Shown piece by piece: positions 9,313 through 18,237 of a stretch of 64,000 nt of DNA. The notes under the pieces are model-generated. The model did not search any database, was not told the origin of the DNA, and worked only from the letters and a program-made list of their open reading frames with translations. The stretch's first letter is position 1. The number at the start of each line of letters is the position of its first letter. The stretch is from NCBI RefSeq assembly GCF_013623835.1, contig NZ_JABKDE010000003.1:496001-560000 (forward strand). Direction: 5' to 3'. The translations under genes were made by a program, and so were the position numbers. The DNA comes from Brevibacterium oceani (GTDB lineage Bacteria > Actinomycetota > Actinomycetes > Actinomycetales > Brevibacteriaceae).

Positions 9313-9338
9313 AACCGTACGGTGCCGAAGACTATTCC
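9313..9338 (-). promoter_or_regulatory. SigR/SigH-type promoter of trxBA
   Basis: On the minus strand GGAAT (9338-9334) is followed after exactly 18 bp by GTT (9315-9313), matching the GGAAT-N18-GTT consensus of the actinobacterial thiol-stress sigma factor (SigR of Streptomyces, SigH of Mycobacterium). trxBA is a core target of that regulon. The leader to the trxB ATG is about 70 nt. Confidence 0.87.
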
Positions 9339-9414
9339 GCACCTGTCCGCCTCGAACCAGGCTGCGATCGAACGACCGGCGAGCCGGCGTTCGAACAGTG
9401 AGGCCTGCGGTGGC

Positions 9415-11973
9415 CTACTTGAATGAGACCGAGCTGATGGTCGCTTTGTATCCGCCTTCGGTCTGTGGAAGCTCGGTCACCCAGAGGATGAGCGTGTCCG
9501 TGGTGACCTTCTCGTCGAACTTGACCGTGACACCGCCGTCGGAGTCGAAGGTGCCTTTCCCGATGACCTTCGCGTCCTCAGGATCGTCTCCGTCGCGGAT
9601 CTCGAACTTTCCGCCGGAATTGTCCGAAAAGACCTTGGCCTGGCTGACGGTCGCCTCGTCCTCGAATTGGAAGAGCAGTCCGACGCCCGACTTCAAGTTG
9701 CCGAACTCGGCCGAGTTGTAGCGGTCGGTGTTCCATGAGCCCGCGGCCTTCGGGATCACGTTCTCGGTTTCGCTGTCGTGTTCCTCACCATCGCCCTCGG
9801 GGTCGAGCGACTCGACAGAATCGATCGTCACCGGCTCGGCCTTCGGAGACTTCGTCTCCTTCTTCTTCGTCGGCTCTTCGCTCGGCGCGGACGACTCGGT
9901 CACCGGCGTCGACTCGTCGTCGCCGGAGTTGAGATTGATGACGACGATGCCGAACACGATGACCGCGACGACGACGAGACCGAGGACCAACCACAGGAAC
10001 GGCTTGCGTGTAGCCGCCGGATCACGGTCCTCAGTGCCTGGGCCGCCCGACGAACCGGATCCGCCGGCGGAACCGCCGCTCCCGGCGGCACTGTGTCCAG
10101 CCCCAGTCGCGGCAGCACCGGCTCCGGTCCCGGCGGAACTGTGTCCAGCCCCGGTGCCGGAGGAACCGCCTGCAGCAGCCCCGGCACCCACGGCCGCGGC
10201 CCCTGCTGCGCCGGCCGCTGCCGCGCCGAAACCGGCCGAGCGTGCCGACGGCTTCGTGCCTTCAGCGGATTCGCTGTGCTGCCGACGGGGTGCACCTGCA
10301 GCCTTGCGTTGGGCCGGCTTGACCGAAGACGAACTTGCGGCCGGACCGGAACCCGTCGACGCACTCGCTGATGAGCCGGCCGACGAACCGCCACCCGTCG
10401 ATGACGTCGTGTTCGCGGCCGAGCCCGGACCCGCCTCGGCGACGGTGTCCGGCGACAGCCGGCGCATCTCCTTCGGAGGAGAGGAGGCATTGGCCTCCTG
10501 CTGCCGAGTCGCGGAACTCGCTTCGAAGGCGGCCAGGCGCCTGCGCGCCTCGTCCTCCTTCGCCTTCGCAATGCGGCGCTCGCGTTCGTACTCTCGCCGC
10601 TGGTGTTCGCGCTGCTGTTCGTTCGTCTCGAACATCCCGCCGAGGAACCAGGATCCGTCGTCCTCATCCTCTTCGTTGTCCATGATCACGCGGGTGTCGT
10701 TCTCATCACCCTCGTCCTCCGGGACGATCTCGAGAGCCTGAGTGTCCGGGTCGGGATCCTCCTCCCGGCTCATGATCGGGGTCGTGAGGTTCTCGTCGTA
10801 TTCGTGAGCGGCGTACGCCGAATACTCGGAGTAGGTCTGTTCCGGCTCCCATTCCTCCCACTCCTGGGCGGCGTTGTCGAGCTGCTCTTTGCCGATGGGG
10901 AAGCTCGAGGCCTCACGCATCTGCATCCGATCGGCGTAGCGGCCCGTGGTGTTCCCGACGACTCCCGCGGCCAGACCGCGTGTGCCGGGTCGGGTGATGC
11001 CGATGCGGACGAGAGCGGCCTGCACCTGGTCCTCACTGGCCCCGGCCGAGCCGTCGGGGCCGGAACCGATCGACCGGGACCGCGGTGCCGGCAGACTCGT
11101 CGCCTCATCGAAGCTGCGCGGAGAGCTGTCGAAGAGAGTGTCGTTTTCGGTCGCCGGGGCGCGGTTGACATAGCGCAGGAGCTGCGGGTCCCAGTCGTCG
11201 ATGTAGCCGAGCACCTCGGCGACCGACCCGGGCCCGGGGTCCGAACCGGTGATGATGCCGCTGACGAAGTCGTCGAGTTCGTCGGAGACCTCGGGGTTGA
11301 GAGCCTTGACCCGCGCGATCCGGGCATTCTCCTTCTCTGCCGGAGGAATGCCGTCGAAGGCCTCATCGCCGGGCCAATACCCGGTCAGAGCCGTGTAGAA
11401 GAGCTGGACGAGAGCCAGCGCGTCCCGCCGTGATGCCTTCGTCGGCGAGTAGTCCGTCTGCTCGACGAGCCCGGTGTCCAGCGCCAGTGCCGCATCGACG
11501 CCGATGCCTGCGATGACCACCGCACCCTTCGAAGTCAGACCCACCACGCTCGGGCGCAGGAACATGTGGAACAGTCCGCGCCTGGCCGAGGTCACCAAGG
11601 CCGAGCCGACCTCGCCGATGAGGGCGCAGGCGGCGTCGACGGGCAGCGGCGAACGCGGCAGGATCTGATTGCACGGGGTGACCGCGATGCGTTTGATGAC
11701 GATGTAGTCCAGCCCGTTCGAATGACCGACGTCGAGCGTCGGGGCGATGCGCGGATCACCGAGGATCGACACACGGCGGGCTGCTTCGAGGACATCATTG
11801 GATCCATCGGCATCGGCGACGAGGATGAGGACGGGTTCGTCGAGGATCGCGTCCAGGCCTGTGCAGACGGCGCCGACATCGGGCTTCTCGGGCAGCCAGC
11901 GACGGTCGACAGTCGATACGACGTAACGGCCGGCCACCACCATGCCGGGTTCGATATCGATCAGGGCGACCAC
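9415..11973 (-). CDS. Membrane pseudokinase with extracytoplasmic ligand-binding-like domain (MviN/MurJ partner)
   Basis: An 852-aa protein. The N-terminal 270 residues resemble a Ser/Thr kinase fold but lack the ATP-binding Lys (VLILVAD), the HRD motif (FHMFLRP) and the DFG motif (IAGIG). A long charged then Gly/Ala/Ser-rich linker leads to one membrane span at about residues 657-681. The C-terminal 110 residues form a beta-rich extracytoplasmic domain like the carbohydrate-binding-like domain of mycobacterial MviN. In M. tuberculosis this module is fused to MurJ (Rv3910); here it is a separate gene 22 nt after murJ. The start is unclear: GTG at 11973 directly abuts a GGAGG. Confidence 0.85.
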   Translation of the reverse strand: MVALIDIEPGMVVAGRYVVSTVDRRWLPEKPDVGAVCTGLDAILDEPVLILVADADGSNDVLEAARRVSILGDPRIAPTLDVGHSNGLDYIVIKRIAVTPCNQILPRSPLPVDAACALIGEVGSALVTSARRGLFHMFLRPSVVGLTSKGAVVIAGIGVDAALALDTGLVEQTDYSPTKASRRDALALVQLFYTALTGYWPGDEAFDGIPPAEKENARIARVKALNPEVSDELDDFVSGIITGSDPGPGSVAEVLGYIDDWDPQLLRYVNRAPATENDTLFDSSPRSFDEATSLPAPRSRSIGSGPDGSAGASEDQVQAALVRIGITRPGTRGLAAGVVGNTTGRYADRMQMREASSFPIGKEQLDNAAQEWEEWEPEQTYSEYSAYAAHEYDENLTTPIMSREEDPDPDTQALEIVPEDEGDENDTRVIMDNEEDEDDGSWFLGGMFETNEQQREHQRREYERERRIAKAKEDEARRRLAAFEASSATRQQEANASSPPKEMRRLSPDTVAEAGPGSAANTTSSTGGGSSAGSSASASTGSGPAASSSSVKPAQRKAAGAPRRQHSESAEGTKPSARSAGFGAAAAGAAGAAAVGAGAAAGGSSGTGAGHSSAGTGAGAAATGAGHSAAGSGGSAGGSGSSGGPGTEDRDPAATRKPFLWLVLGLVVVAVIVFGIVVINLNSGDDESTPVTESSAPSEEPTKKKETKSPKAEPVTIDSVESLDPEGDGEEHDSETENVIPKAAGSWNTDRYNSAEFGNLKSGVGLLFQFEDEATVSQAKVFSDNSGGKFEIRDGDDPEDAKVIGKGTFDSDGGVTVKFDEKVTTDTLILWVTELPQTEGGYKATISSVSFK

Positions 11974-11995
11974 CTCCGGTGGGGATTGAAAGGGA

Positions 11996-13615
11996 TCAGG
12001 CTGCTTTTCTTAGTTTTCCAGCAACCACGTCAATAATCGAATGCAACTCTCTGACTCTGAGCAAATAGCAAGCTCCGATGAAGAAGGCGAGCATCACGAT
12101 TCCCACGCCTGCCGTCGAGGCCAACGCCGGCCAGCGGCCGGAGAGAGCGAAGTCCGGGAAGAAGCTGAGGAGTCCGAAGCCGGCACCGCCGGCGACGATG
12201 GCCGCGAGGAGGAACTTGAAGTGTGAGGTGAGGATTTCGCGCAGATCGATTTCGCCGAGGCGCTTCTTCAGGACTGCGAACGAGATGATCATCGCCATGA
12301 GGTAGCCGAGGCTCATGATCAGACCGATGATCGCCACGGTCACCGACTTCGGGAAGATCGATGCCGAAAGCACCGCCAGGGACTGGAAGACGATCTGCGG
12401 CAGCTGGATGAGGAACGGAGTCTTCGCGTCTCCGTAGGCGTAGAACACGCGCTGTGCCAGATAGTTCGCGCTGAAGGGAACGAGGCCGAAGACCATCGTG
12501 ATGATGACCAGACCGATGGCCATAGCCTGCTCGCGACCAGGACCGGCGATGATCATCGCCACCGGCGAGGCGAGGACGACGAGGGCGGCGAGGGCGAAGG
12601 CATTGACCATGCCGACCATCCGCACACCCATCGAGAAGTCGCCGACCACCGCCTCGGTGTCCTCATCGGCCGCATTCTTGGCCAACGAGGTGAACAGGGC
12701 GGTCGCCAGGGACACCGCGATGAGCGAATGCGGGAGCATGAAGACGAGGTAGGCGTTCGTATACGCCGTGTTCGCGGCGTTGCCGTCGCCGGGAACAGAG
12801 GCTCCCGAGGCGACGCGGGAGATGATGAGGAATCCGATCTGGCCGATGAGCATCGCCGCGAATGTCCAGAACGCGACCTTCCCGGCCGACCCCAGGCCGA
12901 CTCCGCGGAAGCCGAACGTCGGCTTGTATTTGAAGCCGATCCGTTTGAGCGGCCAGATGAGGATGAGCGCCTGAGCGACGACGCCGAGAGTCGCGGTGCC
13001 GGCGATGAGGGCGATCTTCTCTGGCGTCCACGTGTCGAGGTTGTGCGGGGAAGCGTCGTTGCTGCCGAAGACGAGGATGAAGACGGCGAGGCCGGCGATC
13101 GCGACGACGTTGTTGAGCACGGGTGCCCACATGTAGGGGCCGAACGAGGATTTCGCGTTGAGCACCTGACCCAGCAGCGTGTAGAGGCCGTAGAAGAACA
13201 GCTGCGGCAGGCACCAGTAGGCAAACGCGGTGGCCAGAGCCAGCTGCTCGTGGCTCCACCCGGAAGAGTAGAGCCACACGAGCAGCGGTGCCGCCAGTGT
13301 CGCGACGACGGAGACCAGGCCGAGCATGAGGAAGGACAGGGTGAGCAGACGGTTCGTGAAGTCCGTGCCGCCGTCCTCACGCTTCGAAGCACGCACCAGC
13401 TGCGGGACGAGCACGGCGTTGACCACACCGCCGGCGAGCAGCATGTAGAGGGTGTTGGGCACCTTGTTCGCGACGTCGAAGGCGTCGGCCTGCACGTAGA
13501 CCACGCCGATTGCCATGGCCAGCATCGAGGCCTTGACGAATCCGAGGACGCGGGAGGTCAGTGTGCCCGCGGTCATGATCGCCGAGGACCGGGCCAGGGA
13601 TGAGAAGCCGGACAC
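11996..13615 (-). CDS. murJ: Lipid II flippase MurJ (MviN)
   Basis: A 539-aa polytopic membrane protein, about 14 spans, beginning at GTG 13615. The N-terminal TLTSRVLGFVK and NKVPNTLYMLLAGG stretches are typical of MurJ in the MOP flippase superfamily, which moves lipid-linked peptidoglycan precursor across the membrane. It ends soon after the last span, without the fused pseudokinase of mycobacterial MviN; that part is the next gene. It lies 3 nt after the DUF6049 gene, so the two are one operon. Confidence 0.94.
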   Translation of the reverse strand: MSGFSSLARSSAIMTAGTLTSRVLGFVKASMLAMAIGVVYVQADAFDVANKVPNTLYMLLAGGVVNAVLVPQLVRASKREDGGTDFTNRLLTLSFLMLGLVSVVATLAAPLLVWLYSSGWSHEQLALATAFAYWCLPQLFFYGLYTLLGQVLNAKSSFGPYMWAPVLNNVVAIAGLAVFILVFGSNDASPHNLDTWTPEKIALIAGTATLGVVAQALILIWPLKRIGFKYKPTFGFRGVGLGSAGKVAFWTFAAMLIGQIGFLIISRVASGASVPGDGNAANTAYTNAYLVFMLPHSLIAVSLATALFTSLAKNAADEDTEAVVGDFSMGVRMVGMVNAFALAALVVLASPVAMIIAGPGREQAMAIGLVIITMVFGLVPFSANYLAQRVFYAYGDAKTPFLIQLPQIVFQSLAVLSASIFPKSVTVAIIGLIMSLGYLMAMIISFAVLKKRLGEIDLREILTSHFKFLLAAIVAGGAGFGLLSFFPDFALSGRWPALASTAGVGIVMLAFFIGACYLLRVRELHSIIDVVAGKLRKAA

Positions 13616-13618
13616 GTT

Positions 13619-16036
13619 CTACCTCTTTTCGTTCTCGTCGGTCTGAGCGCGGGCCATCGCATCGGCCAGCTGGTCTTCGGGGATCTTGGGGCGACCTCGG
13701 GCGATCGTTTTGACCAACCCGATCACGAACACTGCGGCCAAGGCCAATCCGATCACCGCTGTGCCGATGTTCTCCCAGTCGGCACGCACTCTGACCATGA
13801 GCGATTCGTGTTTGGGTAGGACGACGTCGTCGGCCGAGACCATTTCGATCGTCGTCGGAACGTCCGCATTGGCCAGCCCTTCGACGGGCACGTCGACGCG
13901 CATCGTCTCCGCCGGCGGCACCTTCACGGTCGTCGTCTCCTGCGCCCGCAGCTGCGGGGTCGCCGGTTTCATCCGGATCCTCAGGCTCGCCTCGGCGGGG
14001 GAATCATTGACGATCGTCACCGGGATCGTCGTCTCCTCCCCGGTTACGAGGAGAACCGAGGATCCCTTCCGCAGGTGCAGGCTGTCCATGAGCTTCGTGC
14101 TCTGCTCACGCGCCGCTCCCGCACAGATGTTCGCGTTCCTGCCCAGGGTCCACGCCGCCGAGGTGCAGCTGAGCAGCTCCCGATCCATCCGGATGTCCGC
14201 GCTGTCCCGATCGGTGAAGACGCTGTTGAAATCCTCCTGCTCGGCCCTGGTCTGGCCCAGGGAGCGCACGGCCCGCGCACGGATGTGCGGTGCGTCGGAG
14301 TCCGACTGGAGCAGTCCGCGCTGAGTGGAGGGAGAGTCGAGCAGATCGTCGACCCCGGTGGGGGCGATCCAGGGCGCGGAGGAGAGCATCTCGATCGTGT
14401 CCTCCCATCCCGCCGAGGCGGCCGCGCGTGGGAGCGGAACGAGCAGTTCGCGTGTGCGGTAGGGGGCTTCGGATTGGATCGCCGCCGACTTCGCGACGAG
14501 CTCGGACAGCGCCGAGGCGGGATGATCGGCAGCGATCGCCTCGGCGCTCTGATCCGTCAGCCCCGTGTCCGTGACGAGGGTGTCGATCGTCGACTCCCCA
14601 TCGTCGGTGGTCGTCGTCTGCGAATGCGCATCGTCGCGGATGCCGGTCGTCGACGGCTGCTGTTCATCGCTGACGATCGCGGTGGAGTTACCCGTCTTCT
14701 CCAGTGCGCGCAGGCCGGACTTCGTCGCGCTGCCGGCCACCGGCCAGGCGATGTCCGTCCGGGCGTCGGGGAACACATCGGAGACGATCGATCGCTGCTT
14801 CTGCGCGAAGTCGCCGAGCCGGTCGATCTTCGTCCCGCGCAGAGCGCTGAGGTCCGGATCGCCGAAGGGCAGGGCGACGATCGTGTGCTTCTGCGCCTCG
14901 GATACGAAGTCCTGATACCAGGAGTCCAAGCGTTTGCGCTGATCCTCTTCGGCCTTGAGCTCGGCCGCGCTGGCGTCCTCGTCGGTGTCCTCGGCGGCTC
15001 CGGCAGGCGGGGTCTGCGCCTCCGCACCGTCCTTGTCCGCAGGCTCTTCGGTCTCTTCGGGGGCGTCGCTGTCGGGCGGTTCGGCGATCGCGGCTTCGAA
15101 GGAGGTCAGCACCCGCGGGTCGATGGCCAGTCCGAGCTTCTTGTGCTCGAGCAGCTTCTTCACCGTCGCGAGCGAACCGCCGTCGGCGATGGCATCGTCG
15201 AGGCGGTCGGGGCTGATGAGCCCACCCTCCGAGTGCCCGGGCAGGGTGACGGGTGCGAGCAGACTGACCTTCGTCTGATCGAACTTCGGGCTCGGGTACC
15301 ACGTGGTGAAGCCGATCTGGGAGGCACGCAGTCCGGTGGAGTCGCCGAGCTGCACGGCCAGTCCCCGCGGACCCCATGAGCTCACGGGCGAGGACTTGCT
15401 CAAGCCGAGATCGTCGGCGGGGACTTCGAAAGTGAACTCATACGAGGCGCCGGGGTCGATCTTCTCATCGAAGGTCGCATCGACTTCGGGTGCCTTGGAG
15501 TCGTCATCGCTGCGGTTCTTCTCGGCCTTCTTGCGGGCCTCCGGTCCGTCGTGTTCGAGGTCGGCGATGGTCCGGTGCCGTGCCTGACTCTGCTTCCACG
15601 CGCTGATGCGCGATTCCGAATCGAGGGTGCGCGTCGACATCTCGAGTCCCAGGCTCGGCTTCTCGATCGCCTTCTTGGTGCCGTTGGACACGAGCCCGCG
15701 GACCGTGAGCGTTCCCTTCTCATCGACCCAGGGGGTCACCTCGTCGATGCGGACCGAGACGCCGGAGCCCTGCGCGGCGTCGTTGCCGGATCCATCGGAC
15801 GCTGATCCATCGGAGCCGGTATTCGCGGTCGGGCTCGCGGCCACGTTCGTCGTGGCGGCCGTGTTGGTCGTGGCAGCTGCGTTCGCCGCGGTCGCGTTCG
15901 CCGCGGCCGCGTTCGTCGTGGCACTCGCCGAGGTGGCCGTGAGGAGCGGAAGTGCGAAAACCGGCCCTGCGAGCAGGAAGAGGATGCTCAGCAGGGCGAT
16001 GAGGAAACGCGGGCGGCGGACGGGAATGGGTTTCAC
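13619..16036 (-). CDS. DUF6049 family secreted, membrane-anchored protein
   Basis: An 805-aa protein. A signal peptide with an RRPR start and a hydrophobic core covers about residues 1-38, followed by an Ala/Asn/Thr-repeat stretch (about 39-75), a large extracytoplasmic region, one membrane span near the C-terminus (AVIGLALAAVFVIGLV) and a short basic cytoplasmic tail. The position directly before murJ matches Rv3909 of M. tuberculosis. Function is unknown; an envelope role next to the lipid II flippase is inference. GTG at 16036 overlaps the NUDIX stop (GTGA), indicating coupling. Confidence 0.85.
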   Translation of the reverse strand: MKPIPVRRPRFLIALLSILFLLAGPVFALPLLTATSASATTNAAAANATAANAAATTNTAATTNVAASPTANTGSDGSASDGSGNDAAQGSGVSVRIDEVTPWVDEKGTLTVRGLVSNGTKKAIEKPSLGLEMSTRTLDSESRISAWKQSQARHRTIADLEHDGPEARKKAEKNRSDDDSKAPEVDATFDEKIDPGASYEFTFEVPADDLGLSKSSPVSSWGPRGLAVQLGDSTGLRASQIGFTTWYPSPKFDQTKVSLLAPVTLPGHSEGGLISPDRLDDAIADGGSLATVKKLLEHKKLGLAIDPRVLTSFEAAIAEPPDSDAPEETEEPADKDGAEAQTPPAGAAEDTDEDASAAELKAEEDQRKRLDSWYQDFVSEAQKHTIVALPFGDPDLSALRGTKIDRLGDFAQKQRSIVSDVFPDARTDIAWPVAGSATKSGLRALEKTGNSTAIVSDEQQPSTTGIRDDAHSQTTTTDDGESTIDTLVTDTGLTDQSAEAIAADHPASALSELVAKSAAIQSEAPYRTRELLVPLPRAAASAGWEDTIEMLSSAPWIAPTGVDDLLDSPSTQRGLLQSDSDAPHIRARAVRSLGQTRAEQEDFNSVFTDRDSADIRMDRELLSCTSAAWTLGRNANICAGAAREQSTKLMDSLHLRKGSSVLLVTGEETTIPVTIVNDSPAEASLRIRMKPATPQLRAQETTTVKVPPAETMRVDVPVEGLANADVPTTIEMVSADDVVLPKHESLMVRVRADWENIGTAVIGLALAAVFVIGLVKTIARGRPKIPEDQLADAMARAQTDENEKR

Positions 16037-16521
16037 TGCTCCATTCGGGAGACCATCGGTCGGGCGGCGGCGACGATGCGGCGTTCGTTGGCGAACGAGA
16101 GGCGCGAACGCAGCTCATTGAAGGGCACCCATGCCGCATCGATCGCTTCTTGGTCAGGATCATTATCCACGGTCAGCGTTCCCGATTGTGCACGGAGCAG
16201 GAAATGGTGGACGAGTTTGTGGATTCGGATGCCGGTGACGGTGAACCAGTAGTCGACGGTTCCCAGGGGGCAGATGATCTGGCCGGCGATCCCGGTCTCC
16301 TCTTCGACCTCACGGCGGGCCGCCTCGGCGGGGGTCTCCGTCCCTTCGAGATGACCCTTTGGAAGGCACCATTCGATCCGACCGGCCCGATTGATCCGGG
16401 CGATGACGGCCACGGTCAGCCGCGGATGGGAGAAGTCGACGACGATGCCACCGGCGGAGATCTCCTCCACCGTGGTGCGGCGGGACGTTCGGGGTCCCGG
16501 CTTGGGCATCGGTGTGGTCAT
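16033..16521 (-). CDS. NUDIX hydrolase (MutT-like)
   Basis: A 162-aa protein. The NUDIX box is complete: GHLEGTE, then REVEEETGI, fitting GX5EX7REUXEEXGU. The family hydrolyses nucleoside-diphosphate-linked substrates; the substrate here is not known. It starts at ATG 16521 and is the first gene of the minus-strand NUDIX-DUF6049-murJ-pseudokinase run, divergent from pcnA, as in M. tuberculosis where the homologue at this place is called mutT4. Confidence 0.92.
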   Translation of the reverse strand: MTTPMPKPGPRTSRRTTVEEISAGGIVVDFSHPRLTVAVIARINRAGRIEWCLPKGHLEGTETPAEAARREVEEETGIAGQIICPLGTVDYWFTVTGIRIHKLVHHFLLRAQSGTLTVDNDPDQEAIDAAWVPFNELRSRLSFANERRIVAAARPMVSRMEQ

Positions 16522-16652
16522 TCTCCTACCTTAGTAGGCGAAGCTTGGAAGTTCCGTGTCATCGGCGCCCGGTAGGCTTATCGTGACGAGAACTTCCGCC
16601 TGCCCGCGGGCGGCACTTGCCGGACGAGAAGGACCCAAGAATAAGGAGCTCG

Positions 16653-18128
16653 GTGGATCCGCAGACCGCGCACACCCGACTGCACGACAAGCTCGACGAA
16701 CTCGAGCACATCCTCGGCCCGCTGGGTCAGAGGTTCTCAGGGGCCGGATTCGAACTCGCCCTCGTTGGCGGGTCGGTCCGTGATGCGCTGCTCGGTCGCC
16801 CGATGCCCGACCTCGACTTCACCACCGATGCGCACCCGGATGACATCCTGGCCCTGATCAGGGACTGGGTCGACACGCATTGGGACATCGGACGCGAGTT
16901 CGGCACGATCGGGGCGGTGAAGTCCGGTGTGCAGATCGAGATCACGACCTATCGCGCAGAGGCCTACGAGGCGGACTCGCGCAGACCCGTCGTGCGCTTC
17001 GGCACCGATCTCGACGCCGACCTCGTGCGCCGCGACTTCACGATCGGGGCGATGGCGATCCGCCTGCCGGGCAAGACCTTCGTCGACCCGCATCGCGGCT
17101 TCGACGACCTCATCGCCGGACACATCCGCACGCCGGGAGCGGCAGCAGACTCCTTCTCCGACGACCCGCTGCGGATGATGCGCGCCGCCCGCTTCACCTC
17201 GCAGCTGGGCCTCGACCCCGTCGCCGAGGTGGAAGAGGCGATGACGGCGATGGCCGAGCGGATCGACATCATCTCCGCCGAACGCGTCCAGGTCGAACTG
17301 TTCAAACTCATGACAGGCATCGACCCGGCCGCCGGCGTCGACCTGCTCGTGCGCACCGGCATCGCCGATCACGTCCTGCCCGAGGTGGCGGGACTGCGAC
17401 TGGAGACCGACGAGCACCACCGGCACAAGGACGTCTACCAGCACTCGCTGACGGTGCTGCGTCAGGCCGTCGACCTCGAGGCCCGCTACGCCGCGGCGCA
17501 GCAGGAGTCCGGGATGGCCGATGACGACCCGCAGCGGCTGCGGGTGCCTGACTTCGTGGTCCGCTTCGCCGCGCTCATGCACGATGTGGGCAAGCCTGCG
17601 ACCCGGCGCTTCCAGCCCGGCGGCGCGGTGACCTTCTACCACCACGATGCGGTGGGGGCGAAGCTCACGGCCAAGCGGATGAAGGCGCTGCGCTTCGACA
17701 AGGACACGACGAAGGCTGTCGGCCGCCTCGTCGAGCTGCACCTGCGCTTCTACGGCTACGGCGATGCCGGGTGGACGGATTCGGCGGTGCGTCGCTACGT
17801 CACCGATGCCGGCCCGCTGCTCTCCCGCCTGCACATCCTCACCCGCGCCGACGTGACGACACGGAACAAGAAGAAGGCCGACCGTCTGGCGTTCGCCTAC
17901 GACGACCTCGAGGAGCGGATCGAGGCGCTCGCCGAACAGGAGGAGCTTGCGGCGATCCGGCCGGACCTCGACGGCAAGCAGATCATGGCGATCCTCGACA
18001 TCGAACCATCGCCGCTGGTGGGCAAGGCCTACAAGCACCTCCTCGAGCTGCGGATGGAGCACGGACCATTGGGACCCGAACGCGCCGAGGTGGAGCTGCG
18101 GTCCTGGTGGGAGACGCTGGGAGGGTGA
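16653..18128 (+). CDS. pcnA: CCA tRNA nucleotidyltransferase with HD domain
   Basis: A 491-aa protein. The nucleotidyltransferase head has GGSVRD and the catalytic DLDFTT, followed by the RNA-binding region (DDPLRMMRAARF) and a C-terminal HD domain with HDVGKP. It adds or repairs the 3' CCA end of tRNAs. I chose GTG 16653 because AAGGAG lies 4 nt upstream (16643-16648); a longer TTG start at 16617 would put 12 non-conserved residues in front. It is divergent from the NUDIX gene across about 130 bp. Confidence 0.94.
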   Translation: MDPQTAHTRLHDKLDELEHILGPLGQRFSGAGFELALVGGSVRDALLGRPMPDLDFTTDAHPDDILALIRDWVDTHWDIGREFGTIGAVKSGVQIEITTYRAEAYEADSRRPVVRFGTDLDADLVRRDFTIGAMAIRLPGKTFVDPHRGFDDLIAGHIRTPGAAADSFSDDPLRMMRAARFTSQLGLDPVAEVEEAMTAMAERIDIISAERVQVELFKLMTGIDPAAGVDLLVRTGIADHVLPEVAGLRLETDEHHRHKDVYQHSLTVLRQAVDLEARYAAAQQESGMADDDPQRLRVPDFVVRFAALMHDVGKPATRRFQPGGAVTFYHHDAVGAKLTAKRMKALRFDKDTTKAVGRLVELHLRFYGYGDAGWTDSAVRRYVTDAGPLLSRLHILTRADVTTRNKKKADRLAFAYDDLEERIEALAEQEELAAIRPDLDGKQIMAILDIEPSPLVGKAYKHLLELRMEHGPLGPERAEVELRSWWETLGG

Positions 18129-18237
18129 TCGACCCCCGCTGAGCTCTTCGCAGCGTGGTGCTGATAGCTTCGGTATCGCGTAGATTTGTGCTCGACGTCA
18201 CAGCATGTGACGGCGGCGATGATGTGAGGAGACAGCC

